DNA from: JAGXLC01 sp046545815
GTDB taxonomy: Bacteria > Bacteroidota > Bacteroidia > Bacteroidales > UBA12077
Direction: 5' to 3'
NCBI GenBank assembly: GCA_046545815.1
Contig: JBKGZA010000001.1
Span: forward strand, 1-64,000
DNA length: 64,000 bases
The notes beneath the pieces are model-generated. The model worked only from the letters and a program-made list of their open reading frames with translations, made no database searches and was not told the origin of the DNA. This document shows positions 8,285-17,386 of this stretch, piece by piece (position 1 is the stretch's first letter; every line of letters begins with the position of its first letter). Both the position numbers and the translations under genes were made by a program.

Positions 8285-9820
8285 TTAATGTCTAAAGTGC
8301 CTCACGTTGGTAAACACCATGGACATTCCGTGCTCGTTGCAAAAATCAATGGATTCCTGATCCCTTTTCGAACCTCCTGGTTGTATAACAGATTGTATTC
8401 CTTCCTGTTGAGCAATTTCCACAGAATCTTTAAAAGGGAAAAAAGCATCCGATGCCATCACAGCACCACTCAAATCGAAACCAAAGCCCTTTGCTTTTTC
8501 TATGGCGTGTTTCAGTGCATCGACCCGGGATGTTTGTCCCATACCACTTCCATAGAGCTGGGAATTTTTAGCCAGCACAATGGCATTGGATTTCGTATGT
8601 TTTACAATTTTATTGGCAAACAGTAGATCGGCAATCTCTTTTTCTGTCGGTACCTTCTCAGTAACCGTCTTCAGGTCGGCCTGATATTCGGTACGTATGT
8701 CCTTATCCTGCATAATGACACCGTTAAGCAGCGATCGGTACTGTTGTTTAGGCAGAAAAGCGCTTTTCTGAACCAGAATAATCCGGTTCTTTTTCTGCTT
8801 CAATATTTCAAGGGCTCCCTCATCATAGGAAGGAGCTATAATTATCTCGAAAAACAGTTTGTTAATTTCTTCAGCCACATTTTTATCTACCGTGCAATTG
8901 CTAATCAGTATCCCGCCAAAGGCAGATACGGGATCTCCTGCCAATGCGGCATTCCATGCCTCTGTTAAATCCGTTCGTGAAGCCATACCGCAAGGGTTGT
9001 TGTGTTTAAGTATGGCAAATGACCTGGGTTCGAAATCTTCAATCAAATGTACAGCAGCATCAATATCAATCAGATTGTTATACGATATCTGCTTCCCGTG
9101 AAGCTGATCAAACAGTTTCTCGAACGCTCCGAAAAATACTCCCTGCTGATGGGGATTTTCCCCGTAACGCAACTCCGTAGGATTTATGAAACTTTGTTTA
9201 AAGGTATTTTTGCTGAATTCCTGCTGATTGAAATGATTAAAAATAACTGTATCATAATGGGAGGAAACATTAAAAGCTTCCACTGCATAATGCTTTCTTT
9301 GCTCTATATCTGTTTCTCCTTGATTTTCACCTAATATATGGATCAAATCATCATAGTATGCTTTTGAAGGGATTACAAGTGTATCTTTATAATTCTTTGC
9401 AGCAGCTCTGATAAGTGAAATACCTCCTATATCAATCTTCTCAATAATTTCCTCATCACTTGGGTTTTCCTCAAGCGTTTGTTCAAAAGGATATAAATCA
9501 ACCAACACCAGGTCAATTTCAGGAATCCCGTATTTCTTCATTTCTTGCTGATCCTGAGAGGCTTCCCGGCGGGCAAGAATACCACCGAAAATTTTTGGAT
9601 GCAGGGTTTTCACCCTTCCTGAAAGAATGGAAGGATAATCAGTAACCTCTTCTACCGGTGTAGCTTTGAAGCCCAGGTTATCGATATACTTCTGTGTACC
9701 ACCGGTAGAATATATCTTCACATCCAGATCATCCAGCTTTTGAATGATCGGTTCAAGCTTGTCTTTATTAAAAACTGAAATTAATGCAGATTGAATTTTC
9801 TTTACTTGAGTCATTTTCAA
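8285..9820 (-). CDS. purH: Bifunctional AICAR transformylase / IMP cyclohydrolase
   Basis: A 511-residue enzyme doing the last two steps of purine synthesis (AICAR to FAICAR to IMP). The N-terminal MGS-like cyclohydrolase domain holds the STGGTQKYI segment (about residues 39-47) and SGRVKTLHPKIFGGIL. The C-terminal transformylase carries LRYGENPHQ (about 218) and ILKHNNPCG (about 272). Length is as usual. Starts at 9820 (MKMTQ) and 9814 (MTQ) are both possible. It is the first gene upstream of the mre operon, an arrangement often seen in this phylum. Confidence 0.97.
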   Translation of the reverse strand: MKMTQVKKIQSALISVFNKDKLEPIIQKLDDLDVKIYSTGGTQKYIDNLGFKATPVEEVTDYPSILSGRVKTLHPKIFGGILARREASQDQQEMKKYGIPEIDLVLVDLYPFEQTLEENPSDEEIIEKIDIGGISLIRAAAKNYKDTLVIPSKAYYDDLIHILGENQGETDIEQRKHYAVEAFNVSSHYDTVIFNHFNQQEFSKNTFKQSFINPTELRYGENPHQQGVFFGAFEKLFDQLHGKQISYNNLIDIDAAVHLIEDFEPRSFAILKHNNPCGMASRTDLTEAWNAALAGDPVSAFGGILISNCTVDKNVAEEINKLFFEIIIAPSYDEGALEILKQKKNRIILVQKSAFLPKQQYRSLLNGVIMQDKDIRTEYQADLKTVTEKVPTEKEIADLLFANKIVKHTKSNAIVLAKNSQLYGSGMGQTSRVDALKHAIEKAKGFGFDLSGAVMASDAFFPFKDSVEIAQQEGIQSVIQPGGSKRDQESIDFCNEHGMSMVFTNVRHFRH

Positions 9821-9836
9821 AATTTTGTTTGTGGCA

Positions 9837-9844
9837 CAAATTTA
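9837..9844 (-). promoter_or_regulatory. Putative -7 box of purH-mre operon
   Basis: On the minus strand TAAATTTG matches TAnnTTTG about 17-24 bases upstream of the purH start. A -33 element is not clear. It is the only promoter-like match I see ahead of purH and may drive the whole purH-mreBCD-mrdA-rodA run. Confidence 0.45.
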
Positions 9845-10140
9845 TCAAAATAAATCTAAAATCACTGCCTCAAAAATATGATTTAGCTCTATGATTACTA
9901 AAAAATTTGAGGTTTTTTATAATATATATAAATATTTATTTCTAATTTTGAAGAAGATTTGCAAACATCGGTTGGTATGAAATTTTTTCCGGGTTAAGGA
10001 AAATTGTCTGTTCCCCCTAATTTATTAGGCATATTATATTGAAGTGAATAAAATCAGGGCCTTTCTAAGGAGTTACGGGACAACCAAAAGAATCAGGCAC
10101 TAAAAAGTATTTCAGCATAAATGATTAAAGTAAAATAAAA
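9845..10140. other. Divergent intergenic region purH / OB-fold lipoprotein
   Basis: About 300 very A+T-rich bases with no coding potential that I can support. CCTCAAA (9867-9873) and TTTGAGG (near 9906-9912) form a weak dyad followed by a T run. A plus-strand -7 match, TAATTTTG, lies at 9943-9950 and could start a long leader for the lipoprotein gene. I see no riboswitch fold. Confidence 0.4.
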
Positions 10141-10695
10141 ATGAAATCCCATATGAAAATGCACAATGTGATTATTTTCACAATGTTATTCTCCATACTG
10201 GCTTGCACCAGCAATCACTCAGATAACGGGGGGAAGAATGAAGCACCTCCTGAAGCCCTGACCGTTAAACAAGTTATGGAAACGCCGGGAGAATACATAG
10301 AAAGCCAGATAACAGTACAAGGTATGGTTACTCATGTATGCAGGCATGGAGGCAAAAGACTTCACCTTTCAACACCCGAATCGGATTTTAAATTGCGGGT
10401 TCGAACCGGGGAAAATATATCGTCTTTTGATCGTGACCTTGAAGGAAATACAATTCAGGTCAGCGGAAAACTCACAGAGGAAAGATTCGACCAGAGCTAT
10501 CTAGAAAAGCTGAAAAAAGGAGAAACCACGGAAGAAAATCATGAATCTTCAGAACATGATAATGCTTCTGTTACAGAAAAAGGGGTTTCCAAGGCTTACA
10601 TCAATGAACTGGAACAAAAAATTAAAAATTCTGAGAAGGGATACATATCTGAATACTGGCTCACTGGAGATAAAATGACCAAAAAGAAACAATGA
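10141..10695 (+). CDS. OB-fold lipoprotein of unknown function
   Basis: A 184-residue predicted lipoprotein: the signal peptide ends in the lipobox ILAC, with acylated Cys at about residue 22. Residues 40-120 look like an OB-fold (VKQVMETPGEYIESQITVQG, then THVCRHGGKRLHL and a final beta strand NTIQVSGKL), similar to tRNA-anti-like or DUF4920-like domains. The C-terminal third is charged and low in complexity, with HESSEHDN. The single CRHGG cysteine could bind a metal or take part in redox chemistry, which is inference. Its stop overlaps the start of the PepSY-type gene (ATGA), so the two probably act together at the envelope. Confidence 0.65.
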   Translation: MKSHMKMHNVIIFTMLFSILACTSNHSDNGGKNEAPPEALTVKQVMETPGEYIESQITVQGMVTHVCRHGGKRLHLSTPESDFKLRVRTGENISSFDRDLEGNTIQVSGKLTEERFDQSYLEKLKKGETTEENHESSEHDNASVTEKGVSKAYINELEQKIKNSEKGYISEYWLTGDKMTKKKQ

Positions 10696-11252
10696 AGTGG
10701 AGAAAGATAAACAGAATATTGCACAGGGACCTGGGATATTTCTTCTTTGGCATGACCATAATATACGCCTTGTCGGGGATAGCGCTCAACCACCTGGATG
10801 ACTGGAATCCAAGCTATGTAATTACACAGAAAAACATCACCCTGGAATCCATCCCGGAAAAAAGGGAGAAGATAGACAGGGCTTATGCATTGAGCATTGC
10901 AGAAAAATTTAATGAAAAGGAAAATTTCAAAAATTATTATTTCCCCGAACCCAATCAGCTGAAAATTTTTATAGAAAATGGAAGCATAGAAGTAAACCTT
11001 GAAAACAGAGAAGGAAAGATTGAAAAATCAGAAAGAAGGCCTGTATTCTACCAGGTCAATTATCTTCATTATGCTCCCGGCAAATGGTGGATTTATTTTT
11101 CTGATATATATGCAGTGGCACTTATTATATTAGCCATCACCGGTTTATTCATTCTCCGTGGCAAACAAGGCATCAAAGGAAGGGGAGCCTGGCTGACCAC
11201 GGCTGGAATTCTCGTGCCCATCATTTTTCTTTTTGTTTATAACCAGTTATAA
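10692..11252 (+). CDS. PepSY-associated transmembrane protein
   Basis: A 186-residue membrane protein opening with KWRKINRILHRDLGYFFFGM, typical of PepSY-associated TM-helix proteins. It has one TM segment near the N-terminus (about 15-35), a soluble stretch (40-135) and two TM segments at the C-terminus (about 135-155 and 163-183). Such proteins are often found with iron or heme uptake and respiratory genes, but the exact role is not known. It is coupled to the OB-fold lipoprotein by a four-base overlap. Its stop codon overlaps the end of the convergent mgtE gene by six bases. Confidence 0.75.
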   Translation: MKWRKINRILHRDLGYFFFGMTIIYALSGIALNHLDDWNPSYVITQKNITLESIPEKREKIDRAYALSIAEKFNEKENFKNYYFPEPNQLKIFIENGSIEVNLENREGKIEKSERRPVFYQVNYLHYAPGKWWIYFSDIYAVALIILAITGLFILRGKQGIKGRGAWLTTAGILVPIIFLFVYNQL

Positions 11253-12617
11253 TATTCCATAAAATGCTCTTCCAATCATCAAGTAAAGGAAAAGGCCCAT
11301 AATGTCATTAACAGTAGTAATAAACGGGCCCGTAGCTAGAGCGGGATCAATCTTAAATTTGTTAAGCAACAAAGGAACAAAAGTGCCGAATATGGAGGCA
11401 AAAAGAATGCCGGAAAACAGGGCAGTGCTAACTGTGATGGTCAATGCAAAAGAATCACTGACAAACAAGTTATAAACAAAGATAAGGGTTGACAATATCA
11501 CTCCATTGATAGAAGCCACAGCAAGTTCTTTAAGCAATTTTTGCCCAATTCCGGCGATCCTCAGTGATTTATCGGCCAAGGACTGGACAATGATCGAAGA
11601 AGACTGGACGCCTACATTTCCACACATTGCTGCAATTAATGGAAGAAAAGCTGCCATTTCAGGGTAAATACGGAGGTCTTCCTCGTATTCCCCTATGATT
11701 ACAGCACCTAAAATACCACCAAGCAAACCTATAATCAACCACGGTATTCTTGCACGTGTGTGGTGAAAAGCATTATCAGAAGGTTCCACATCCTCTGTAA
11801 TACCAGATATCAGCTGATAATCCCGTTCTGCTTCTTCACGTATCACATCCACAACATCATCTATGGTAATTCTGCCTACCAAACGCCCCAGAGGGTCAAC
11901 CACAGGTAAAGCAACCAGGTCGTATTTATCCATCACATTCGCCACTTCTTCTGAAGGGGTATCGGTTTTGACCGAAATCACATCGGTATTGATAATATCC
12001 CTTATCTTTGCAGTGCTCGGAGTAAGAAGCAATTTCTTAAGAGACAGCGTACCCTTGAGTTTATTATCGTCATCCACTACATATACATAATATACTTCGT
12101 TGACATCGGCAGCCTGTTTGCGCATTTCTTTAAGGCAGGTGGTAATGTTCCAGTTTTCATTCACTGAAATAAGTTCTTTGGCCATTAAACCACCCGCTGA
12201 ATTTTCATCATAGCTTAACAGATCGACTATGTCACCTGCCTGCTCCAGATCCTCCAAATAAGAGAGCACTTCATCACGTTTGTCCTCAGATAATTCTCCC
12301 AATACGTCAGCTGCATCATCGGAGTCCAGTTTACCAATAAACTGTTTGGCAATTACATCTCCCGGTAAAACCTCAAGAAACCTTTCCCGGTCATCTTCCT
12401 CGAGTTCAATCAGCACATCTGCTGCCTTGTCACTATCCAACATAATATGTATAAAACGAGCCTCCTCCATGTTGAGCTCGTTATAAATTTCGGCAATATC
12501 AGCAGGATGCAAGTCTTCAATCAACTTGCATGTACCCTCCTCATCCTGATTGGCTATACGTTCTCTCAGCTCATCCAGGTATTCCTTGGTCAGTTCAAAA
12601 TTCATAACTTGGGCCAT
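11247..12617 (-). CDS. mgtE: Magnesium transporter MgtE
   Basis: A 456-residue protein with the MgtE architecture: an N-terminal superhelical domain (about 1-130, with repeated acidic LIELEEDDRERFLEVL-type helices), two CBS domains (about 135-260, VSVKTDTPSEEVANVMDKY), and a C-terminal channel of five TM segments (about 285-456). The TM part carries PLIAAMCGNVGVQSSS and the ending FITTVNDIMGLFLYLMIG, characteristic of the pore. It lets Mg2+ in and is gated by cytoplasmic Mg2+ through the N and CBS domains. It starts 14 bases after rsmA, so the two form an operon. Confidence 0.96.
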   Translation of the reverse strand: MAQVMNFELTKEYLDELRERIANQDEEGTCKLIEDLHPADIAEIYNELNMEEARFIHIMLDSDKAADVLIELEEDDRERFLEVLPGDVIAKQFIGKLDSDDAADVLGELSEDKRDEVLSYLEDLEQAGDIVDLLSYDENSAGGLMAKELISVNENWNITTCLKEMRKQAADVNEVYYVYVVDDDNKLKGTLSLKKLLLTPSTAKIRDIINTDVISVKTDTPSEEVANVMDKYDLVALPVVDPLGRLVGRITIDDVVDVIREEAERDYQLISGITEDVEPSDNAFHHTRARIPWLIIGLLGGILGAVIIGEYEEDLRIYPEMAAFLPLIAAMCGNVGVQSSSIIVQSLADKSLRIAGIGQKLLKELAVASINGVILSTLIFVYNLFVSDSFALTITVSTALFSGILFASIFGTFVPLLLNKFKIDPALATGPFITTVNDIMGLFLYLMIGRAFYGIL

Positions 12618-12631
12618 CTCTAAATATCATT

Positions 12632-13396
12632 TTATCCCTGTGACAATTTTCCGGTAATTTCAACGAAATCTTTAACCTCCAATTGTTCAGGCCGTTTCCT
12701 GAAACGTTCGTCCTTCACGTCCAAATTTAATAAAAAGCCTTTTAAAGAATTCCCTATGATCTTTCTTCTTTGATTAAAACTCTCTTTTACCACCTGAAAA
12801 AACAGTTCTTCGTCACATTCAAGCCGGGTAGTCTGATTCCTTTTAAGACGGATCACAGATGATCTTACTTTGGGTGGAGGAGTAAAAGAATGCGGACCTA
12901 CTGTAAAAAGAATCCTGATATCATAAAAGGCCTGCAGAAGCACACTCAATTTACCGTAATTTTTTGAACCTGCAGGAGAAGCGATACGATCGGCAACCTC
13001 TTTTTGCACCATGCCAACAAGAAATGGAACCTTCTGCCGGTTTTCCAGTACCTTAAAAAAAATCTGGCTGGAAATATTGTATGGAAAATTTCCGATGATG
13101 GAAACCGGTGGCTTGAAATAATCTTCTAATCTGATTTTCAAAAAATCTTGAAGAATAATACGAGCCTTCAATTCAGGATAGGTGCTCATAAGATAATCCA
13201 CTGACTCTCTATCTATCTCAACAGCATACAGGTGTTTTCCAAAATTTTCTTGTAAAAATCCCGTTAAAACTCCCCTCCCTGGTCCTACTTCAAGGACAGT
13301 AGAAGTGGGCGCTTCCTTAAAGGACTCTACGATTTTGCGGGCAATGTTCTTGTCCCACAGATAATGCTGCCCCAGCGCTTTTTTTGGTGGTACCAT
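12632..13396 (-). CDS. rsmA: 16S rRNA (adenine-N6,N6)-dimethyltransferase RsmA/KsgA
   Basis: A 254-residue methyltransferase that dimethylates the two adjacent adenines near the 3' end of 16S rRNA as a late assembly check. It opens VPPKKALGQHYLWD (family K-x-x-x-GQ[HN]F) and has the SAM motif VLEVGPGRGVLTG and the catalytic GNFPYNIS. The reading frame stays open upstream to 13498, but the added residues look like random intergenic translation, so I chose the ATG at 13396 (13399 is also possible). It is followed by mgtE. Confidence 0.95.
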   Translation of the reverse strand: MVPPKKALGQHYLWDKNIARKIVESFKEAPTSTVLEVGPGRGVLTGFLQENFGKHLYAVEIDRESVDYLMSTYPELKARIILQDFLKIRLEDYFKPPVSIIGNFPYNISSQIFFKVLENRQKVPFLVGMVQKEVADRIASPAGSKNYGKLSVLLQAFYDIRILFTVGPHSFTPPPKVRSSVIRLKRNQTTRLECDEELFFQVVKESFNQRRKIIGNSLKGFLLNLDVKDERFRKRPEQLEVKDFVEITGKLSQG

Positions 13397-13624
13397 CATG
13401 ATAAATGAATTTGGTATGGTAAAGTTCGTAAAAAATATTGGACACTGCGGAAAACAGCAAGGAAAATGCTTATCTCCGTTCAGACAGTGATTTACCAATC
13501 CGGCCCTAAAATTTTATAAATTCTTTTAGATCTTTTGAAAATCTTTTCCCACTTGATGATTGTTATTAAATCATATAACAGGTAATTTATACACAGATTC
13601 AATGATCCATTTAAAATCAAAAGC

Positions 13625-16600
13625 ATGCTGAACAGAATTATCAAATATTTTCTTGAAAACCGTCTTATTACCATAATTCTTTTGCTTCTGCTGGTAAGTT
13701 GGGGTGTCATAGTTTCTCCTTTTAACTGGAAAAGCAATGTTCTGCCCAATGATCCGGTGCCGGTGGACGCCATTCCAAACCTAGGTGAAAATCAGCAAAT
13801 TGTGTTTACCCGATGGATGGGCAGGTCACCTCAGGATATAGAGGATCAGATCACTTATCCTTTGACCACATCTCTGCTTGGTATTCCTGGCGTCAAAACG
13901 ATCAGAAGTTCCTCGATGTTTGGATTCTCCAGCATCTATGTCATTTTTGAAGAGGATGTGGAATTTTATTGGAGTCGCTCGCGTATCCTGGAAAAGCTCA
14001 ATTCATTACCCCAGGATTTATTACCCGGGGGGGTTCAACCATCTCTTGGCCCGGATGCAACGGCCCTGGGTCAAATTTTCTGGTACACCCTTGAAGGAAG
14101 AGACCAACAAGGAAATCCCACCGGTAAATGGGAACTGGATGAACTACGCTCCATTCAGGACTACTATGTTAAATATGCCCTCTCTTCAGCGGACGGTGTT
14201 GCGGAAGTGGCATCCATCGGGGGATACATAAAAGAATATCAGATTGATGTGAAACCTGCAGCCATGAAGGCATATGATATCAACCTGATGGATATCATGA
14301 AAAGCGTAAAAAATTCAAATCTGGATGTAGGTGCCCGCACTTTGGAAATCAATCGTGCTGAATACCTGGTGAGGGGTTTGGGTTATATAGAAAACCTGGA
14401 GGACCTGGAAAATACAGTCGTAAAATCCCATAATCATACCCCTTTACAGCTAAAGGAAGTGGCACAAATCACCTATGGGCCGGCACCCAGAAGAGGAATC
14501 CTGGACAAAGGTGGTGCGGAGGTTGTGGGAGGTGTAGTGGTAGCTCGTGAGGGTGCCAACCCCAAACAAGTCATAGATAATGTAAAAGCCAAAATCCAGG
14601 AAGTGGAAGAAGGGCTGCCTACCAAAGAGTTGGATGACGGTACGGTTTCCACGGTAAAGATTGTTCCGTTTTATGACCGTACGGAACTCATTCAGGAAAC
14701 CATTGGCACACTGGAGGAAGCTTTAAGCCATCAAATTCTGATCACCATCATCATTGTAATCCTCATGGTTATGAATCTGAGGGCCTCGGTGCTTATTTCG
14801 GGAGTATTGCCTATAGCGGTGCTCATGTCGTTCATCGCCATGAAATATATGGATGTAACAGCCAATATTGTGGCCTTATCAGGTATCGCCATTGCTATTG
14901 GCACCATGGTAGATATGGCGATCGTGCTGGTCGAAAACATCATCAGGCATCTGGACAGGGCTGACCCGGGTGAGCCCAAACTGCAGGTAGTTTATAGGGG
15001 TACAACAGAGGTAGCTTCGGCTGTAGTGACGGCAGTCCTGACGACCATCATCAGCTTTATTCCGGTGTTCACCATGGAAGGTGCAGAAGGTAAATTGTTC
15101 ATTCCCCTCGCTTATACCAAAACATTCGCCCTGATAGCAGCCATCTTTGTTTCCATCATCATCATTCCAACGCTGGCTTATATATTCTTTTCAGTAAAAG
15201 TAAAAGCTGAAAATATCAAAAAAGCAATACATATTGTGGTGCTGTTTGGAGGTATATTTATTGCCACTCAATACAGTGTTTGGGGTGGTTTAGTAATAGC
15301 CTTCTTCGGAGCCATCAACCTGACAGCAACCTATCTGAAAGAAGAACACAAAAAATATACGTTCTGGGCAAACAATGGACTGGCTATACTGACGGTAGCT
15401 TTTATCCTTACAAAGGAATGGCTACCCCTGAGTCCGGAAAAAACACTCTTTACAAACCTGTTCTTTGTTCTGCTTATCATTGGTATTTTATTTGGAATCT
15501 TTTCCCTGGTAATCAGGAATTATTCTGTCATATTAAACTGGAGCCTGAGAAATAAGGGAAAATTCCTGGCCGTTCCCGGTTTCATTTTTGTCCTTGGTAT
15601 GATCATATGGCTGGGCTTCAACTCCTTGTTTGGGTTTATTGCGGAAGGATTTGATGCTGCAGGTGTAAATATTAAAACATCCGGCGTATGGAATAGCCTC
15701 TCCCAGAAATTCCCGGGCATCGGGAAAGAATTTATGCCGGCACTCGACGAAGGCTCATTTCTTCTTATGCCAACATCCATGCCCCATTCAGGTATTGAAG
15801 AAAACAAAAAAATTGTACAGCACCTGGATAAAGCGGTGGCATCCATACCAGAAGTAGAATTGGTAGTAGGAAAAGCCGGTCGTGTAGAATCAGCGCTCGA
15901 CCCGGCACCTCTTTCCATGTTCGAAAACATCATCAATTATAAAAGCGAATACAAGACCAACGAGGACGGACACCGCATCCGGTTCAAGGTGGATGAAAAC
16001 GGTGATTTCGTAAGAGATTCAGCAGGAAATCTGATCCCTGACAGATACGGCAAGTATTACAGGCAATGGAGAGATCATATTGAATCACCCGATGATATTT
16101 GGGACGAAATTGTAAAAGTCAGTAATTATCCGGGTGTTACTTCTGCACCAAAGCTTCAGCCCATTGAAACAAGGCTGGTAATGTTGCAAAGCGGGATGAG
16201 GGCTCCAATGGGTGTCAAAGTTTCCGGACCCGACCTCGAAACCATTGAATCGTTTGGTATGAAACTGGAGAATTACCTGAAGCAGGTGCCGTCCATTAAA
16301 GAACAATCTGTTTTTGCCGACAGGGTAGTGGGAAAACCATACATGGAAATTGATCTGGACAGGAATAAAATGGCCAGGTATGGCTTATCCGTCGAACAAG
16401 TGCAAAAATATATCGAAGTAGCTGTAGGTGGGATGAAACTGACTACTACCGTAGAGGGACGTGAAAGATATCCGGTACGGGTCAGATATCCCAGAGAGTT
16501 AAGGGAAAATGTAGAGGCAATGAAAGATATCCTGATCCCAACAGATCGAGGTGTTCAAATTCCCTTGAATGAAATTGTGAAAGTTGAATATAGAAAAGGA

Positions 16601-17386
16601 CCTCAGGCAATCAAAAGTGAAGATACCTTCCTGGTAAGCTATGTGATCTTCGACAAAAAGGAAGGTTTTGCTGAGGTGGATGTGGTCGGGGACGCACAGC
16701 TACATCTGAATAATATGATTGATAGCGGCGAGCTGAAAGTACCGGAAGGAGTAAGCTATACCTTTACAGGAAACTATGAAAATCAAGTTAGGGCCGAAGA
16801 AAGACTGTCCTTTGTTGTTCCACTGGTCATGGTCATTATTTTTCTGATCCTTTACCTGCAATTCCAGTCCGCACCAACCACCATCATGGTCTTTTCAGGC
16901 ATAGCCATTGCTTTTGCCGGAGGATTTATCATGATATGGCTTTACGGTGAAAATTGGTTCATGGATTTTAGCTTTTTGGGTACCCATATGCGGGACCTGT
17001 TCCAGATGAAAACGATAAATCTTAGCATCGCGGTCTGGGTTGGATTTATTGCCTTGTTTGGAATTGCCACAGATAATGGTGTGGTGATGGCTGCGTATCT
17101 GAAACAGACCTTTGAAAAGCACAAACCTAAAAATATCGAGGAAGTACGTGAGTCAGTTACAGAAGCAGGGAAACAAAGGATACGCCCCACATTGATGACA
17201 ACAGCAACCACCTTGCTGGCATTATTGCCAATATTGACATCCACAGGGCGTGGTGCCGATGTGATGATTCCAATGGCTATCCCGACTTTCGGAGGTATGG
17301 CCATTCAGGTCATTACCCTGTTTGTTGTACCCATTTTATATTCCCAGTGGAGAGAACGCAAATTTAAAAACATAGCATCAAAATGA
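13625..17386 (+). CDS. cusA: CusA/CzcA-family heavy-metal RND efflux pump
   Basis: A 1253-residue inner-membrane RND transporter of the heavy-metal class. It starts with MLNRIIKYFLENR, has the porter segment RSSSMFGFSSIYVIFEEDV, and the TM4 motif GTMVDMAIVLVENII (about residues 425-440) with the acidic residue used for proton relay; the second half carries LFGIATDNGVVMAAY. It is about 200 residues longer than E. coli CusA, with several extra hydrophobic segments at about 525-660, a version common in Bacteroidota. It would drive Cu+/Ag+ (or another soft or divalent metal) out through the CusC-like and CusB-like neighbours. Its stop overlaps the next gene (ATGA). Confidence 0.93.
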   Translation: MLNRIIKYFLENRLITIILLLLLVSWGVIVSPFNWKSNVLPNDPVPVDAIPNLGENQQIVFTRWMGRSPQDIEDQITYPLTTSLLGIPGVKTIRSSSMFGFSSIYVIFEEDVEFYWSRSRILEKLNSLPQDLLPGGVQPSLGPDATALGQIFWYTLEGRDQQGNPTGKWELDELRSIQDYYVKYALSSADGVAEVASIGGYIKEYQIDVKPAAMKAYDINLMDIMKSVKNSNLDVGARTLEINRAEYLVRGLGYIENLEDLENTVVKSHNHTPLQLKEVAQITYGPAPRRGILDKGGAEVVGGVVVAREGANPKQVIDNVKAKIQEVEEGLPTKELDDGTVSTVKIVPFYDRTELIQETIGTLEEALSHQILITIIIVILMVMNLRASVLISGVLPIAVLMSFIAMKYMDVTANIVALSGIAIAIGTMVDMAIVLVENIIRHLDRADPGEPKLQVVYRGTTEVASAVVTAVLTTIISFIPVFTMEGAEGKLFIPLAYTKTFALIAAIFVSIIIIPTLAYIFFSVKVKAENIKKAIHIVVLFGGIFIATQYSVWGGLVIAFFGAINLTATYLKEEHKKYTFWANNGLAILTVAFILTKEWLPLSPEKTLFTNLFFVLLIIGILFGIFSLVIRNYSVILNWSLRNKGKFLAVPGFIFVLGMIIWLGFNSLFGFIAEGFDAAGVNIKTSGVWNSLSQKFPGIGKEFMPALDEGSFLLMPTSMPHSGIEENKKIVQHLDKAVASIPEVELVVGKAGRVESALDPAPLSMFENIINYKSEYKTNEDGHRIRFKVDENGDFVRDSAGNLIPDRYGKYYRQWRDHIESPDDIWDEIVKVSNYPGVTSAPKLQPIETRLVMLQSGMRAPMGVKVSGPDLETIESFGMKLENYLKQVPSIKEQSVFADRVVGKPYMEIDLDRNKMARYGLSVEQVQKYIEVAVGGMKLTTTVEGRERYPVRVRYPRELRENVEAMKDILIPTDRGVQIPLNEIVKVEYRKGPQAIKSEDTFLVSYVIFDKKEGFAEVDVVGDAQLHLNNMIDSGELKVPEGVSYTFTGNYENQVRAEERLSFVVPLVMVIIFLILYLQFQSAPTTIMVFSGIAIAFAGGFIMIWLYGENWFMDFSFLGTHMRDLFQMKTINLSIAVWVGFIALFGIATDNGVVMAAYLKQTFEKHKPKNIEEVRESVTEAGKQRIRPTLMTTATTLLALLPILTSTGRGADVMIPMAIPTFGGMAIQVITLFVVPILYSQWRERKFKNIASK

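Noticed and set aside
9821..10140. Possible purine or other riboswitch in front of purH
   Set aside because: The purH leader seems to be under 30 bases from the best promoter match; no conserved aptamer core seen.
13492..13773. 93-codon minus-strand frame overlapping the cusA start
   Set aside because: It lies antisense to the conserved N-terminus of cusA and shows no family resemblance.
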